64,000 bases of DNA, taken from positions 62,001 to 126,000 of the forward strand of contig JAVJVK010000015.1 in assembly GCA_040221175.1 (NCBI GenBank), in the 5' to 3' direction. This document shows positions 62,842-64,000 of this stretch, one piece after another. Under the pieces are notes generated by a model. The model was not told the origin of the DNA. It did not search any database and was given only the letters and a program-made list of their open reading frames with translations. The translations under genes were made by a program, and so were the position numbers. Each line of letters begins with the position of its first letter. Within the stretch, counting starts at the first letter, position 1. The DNA comes from Phycisphaerales bacterium (GTDB lineage Bacteria; Planctomycetota; Phycisphaerae; Phycisphaerales; UBA1924).

Positions 62842-64000
62842 TCAGCCACCGGCGGTGGCGAGCTTCTCGCTGGCCTGGAACCAGCGCTGCCAGTCATCGC
62901 GCGTCAGCGGCAGGTCGGAGCTGTTCCAGACCTCGTCGGGGAAGCTCTCGTAGAGACGCTGTGCGCGTTCATTCGCTGCGCGCGCAAGGGCGAGTTCGCC
63001 CTGCTCGAGCCTGGCGCTGACGATCTGGATGAGCGGCACGAGTGCGGCTGGATCTCCTGCGTACTTCGCGTGGGCGGCCGCATAGTGCTTCACGGCCAGC
63101 TCATAATCGCCCAGGTCATATGCGCAGGCGCCCAGGAAGAAGTAGGCGCTCCGGAGCGATTCAGCCTCGGCCGTGGAGAGGTCGGTCAGTCGTTCAAGGC
63201 CATCGCGTGTAAGCTCGAAGTGCTCGATGCTGGTTCGCAGCCGCTCTTCGCGGAGTCGTTGGAGCTCCCTCCGCTCGCTGCCGGGCATCGCCTGGGCGAG
63301 CGCGTCGCCGATGCGGTCGGCCTCGAGACGGAAGGCGTCCGACAACCGGAATCGAATAAGATGCTCCATGCGTTCGCCTTTGAATCGGGCGAGCGCTTCC
63401 TGGAGGCGATCGATGGCCTGGACGTAGTTCCCCCGGCGATAGTGAAGCGTTCCCAGTTCGACCAACGCGTTGCGGTACTCCTCGCTCTGAGGGCCAACGA
63501 GCCCTCCCGAAAGCACGCGTTCGAGCAGGGCGAGCGCTTCGCCGTCGTTTTCGGGGTCCGGATCGGCCAGCAGCGTCTCAGCCAATGGCACGTACGACTT
63601 GAGCGCGAAGGGGCCGACGCCCTTGCCCGTCTCGGGATCGTTCGCGTCGTCGATCAGGGAGCGATAGGCGCCCTCGGCGGCGGAGTGTCGGTTGCGAGCC
63701 TGGTAGATCCGACCGAGCCGATACCGCGCTTCGGCCCGCATGGGGCTCTCGCTAATGGCCGTCACGAACGTGGTCAGCTTTCGCTCGGCGAGTTCCAGAT
63801 CGCCCGCCCGATCGAAGCAGACCGCGCTGAGCCACGTGCTGCGCTCGAACGCGGATTCGTCGAGCGTGACCAGATCGGCATGCAACGCGTAATAGCCGCC
63901 GGCCGAGCGCATGTGGCGGCGGAACTCCTCCCGAGTCGCAGCGTCCATGGTGAGCGCATCGGCGCCGTCATCGCGATACGCGCCCGCGGCTTCGGCGAGG
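62842..64000 (-). CDS. TPR-like protein (5' end beyond the window)
   Basis: At least 386 residues of helical repeats such as 'AEARYRLGRIYQARNRHSAAEGAY', 'YRNALVELGTLHYRRGNYVQ' and 'SAYFFLGACAYDLGDYELAV', typical of TPR scaffolds. The frame stays open to the window edge with the same kind of sequence ('LAEAAGAYRDDG'), so the ATG at 63948 is probably internal and the gene goes on. Its 3' end lies 2 nt from that of cysS. The function is unknown. Confidence 0.8.
   Translation of the reverse strand, partial: LAEAAGAYRDDGADALTMDAATREEFRRHMRSAGGYYALHADLVTLDESAFERSTWLSAVCFDRAGDLELAERKLTTFVTAISESPMRAEARYRLGRIYQARNRHSAAEGAYRSLIDDANDPETGKGVGPFALKSYVPLAETLLADPDPENDGEALALLERVLSGGLVGPQSEEYRNALVELGTLHYRRGNYVQAIDRLQEALARFKGERMEHLIRFRLSDAFRLEADRIGDALAQAMPGSERRELQRLREERLRTSIEHFELTRDGLERLTDLSTAEAESLRSAYFFLGACAYDLGDYELAVKHYAAAHAKYAGDPAALVPLIQIVSARLEQGELALARAANERAQRLYESFPDEVWNSSDLPLTRDDWQRWFQASEKLATAGG

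Overview
The window is high-GC, gene-dense DNA from a planctomycete, most likely a marine member of the Phycisphaerae. I base this on three secreted proteins with C-terminal paired dockerin-like repeats (DxDGDG...FDFLAFQN...FDAGD/C), on the 'CPRCGYDLSG' zinc ribbon in a membrane protein, on a divergent ECF sigma factor / Ser-Thr kinase pair, and on an exosortase gene set. These are from memory of such genomes; no search was run. I support 53 protein-coding genes (the first and last cut by the window edges), one tRNA, two strong terminators, one 21-bp tandem repeat array and a set of promoter-like signals.

Layout. 1-3215: end of a GYF/DUF4190-type membrane protein, an EamA transporter, a small membrane protein and lipoyl synthase. 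3487-20299: a long co-directional run. It starts with an envelope cluster: Wza-like export lipoprotein, exosortase, EpsI-like protein, a giant TPR protein, a Wzz/BY-kinase-like protein, an NAD-dependent epimerase and a WecA-like transferase. It continues with orphan ParA, VanZ, MurJ and a short-chain dehydrogenase, mostly joined by 4-11 nt overlaps. 20442-21329: a first dockerin-tailed secreted protein. 21432-30890: a secreted zinc metalloprotease, a DPPR-synthase-like UbiA protein facing a multispan glycosyltransferase, a membrane-anchored EEP hydrolase and three unknown overlapping genes. 30904-36769: pyrE, two secreted unknown proteins, metG and a DUF2007-like zinc-ribbon protein. 36787-41244: SixA phosphatase, a TIGR03790-like dockerin protein and a PQQ-type glucose/sorbosone dehydrogenase with the same tail. 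41257-47019 (minus strand): a DUF2325-like protein, a degenerate MBL protein, a lipoprotein, a GT4 glycosyltransferase and hisS. 47124-51674: SYLF lipoprotein, orphan nuoG and a metal P-type ATPase. 51676-56748: ECF sigma factor and divergent kinase, then tRNA-Trp-secE-nusG on the minus strand. 56877-64000: MacB-type ATPase, a second EEP protein, a zinc-ribbon membrane protein, 21-bp repeats, a Fur-family regulator, a PhnP-like hydrolase, cysS and a TPR protein running out of the window.

How it fits together. The first third builds and exports an envelope polysaccharide and carries the exosortase machinery that elsewhere sorts secreted proteins in step with exopolysaccharide. No PEP-CTERM substrate is visible here, but three secreted proteins share another C-terminal module. 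WecA, MurJ, the UbiA protein and its glycosyltransferase neighbour all handle polyprenyl-linked sugars.

The most informative pattern is in the starts. At least 14 genes lack a convincing Shine-Dalgarno site but have a TANNNT hexamer 5-9 nt before the start codon, as expected for leaderless mRNAs. The secreted-protein and signalling genes carry strong GGAG-type sites instead. Other points of interest are a BY-kinase-like protein with Ala in place of the Walker A Lys, a 21-bp repeat array plus palindrome before the Fur-family gene, a GC dip inside hisS, and an MBL protein that has lost its zinc ligands.
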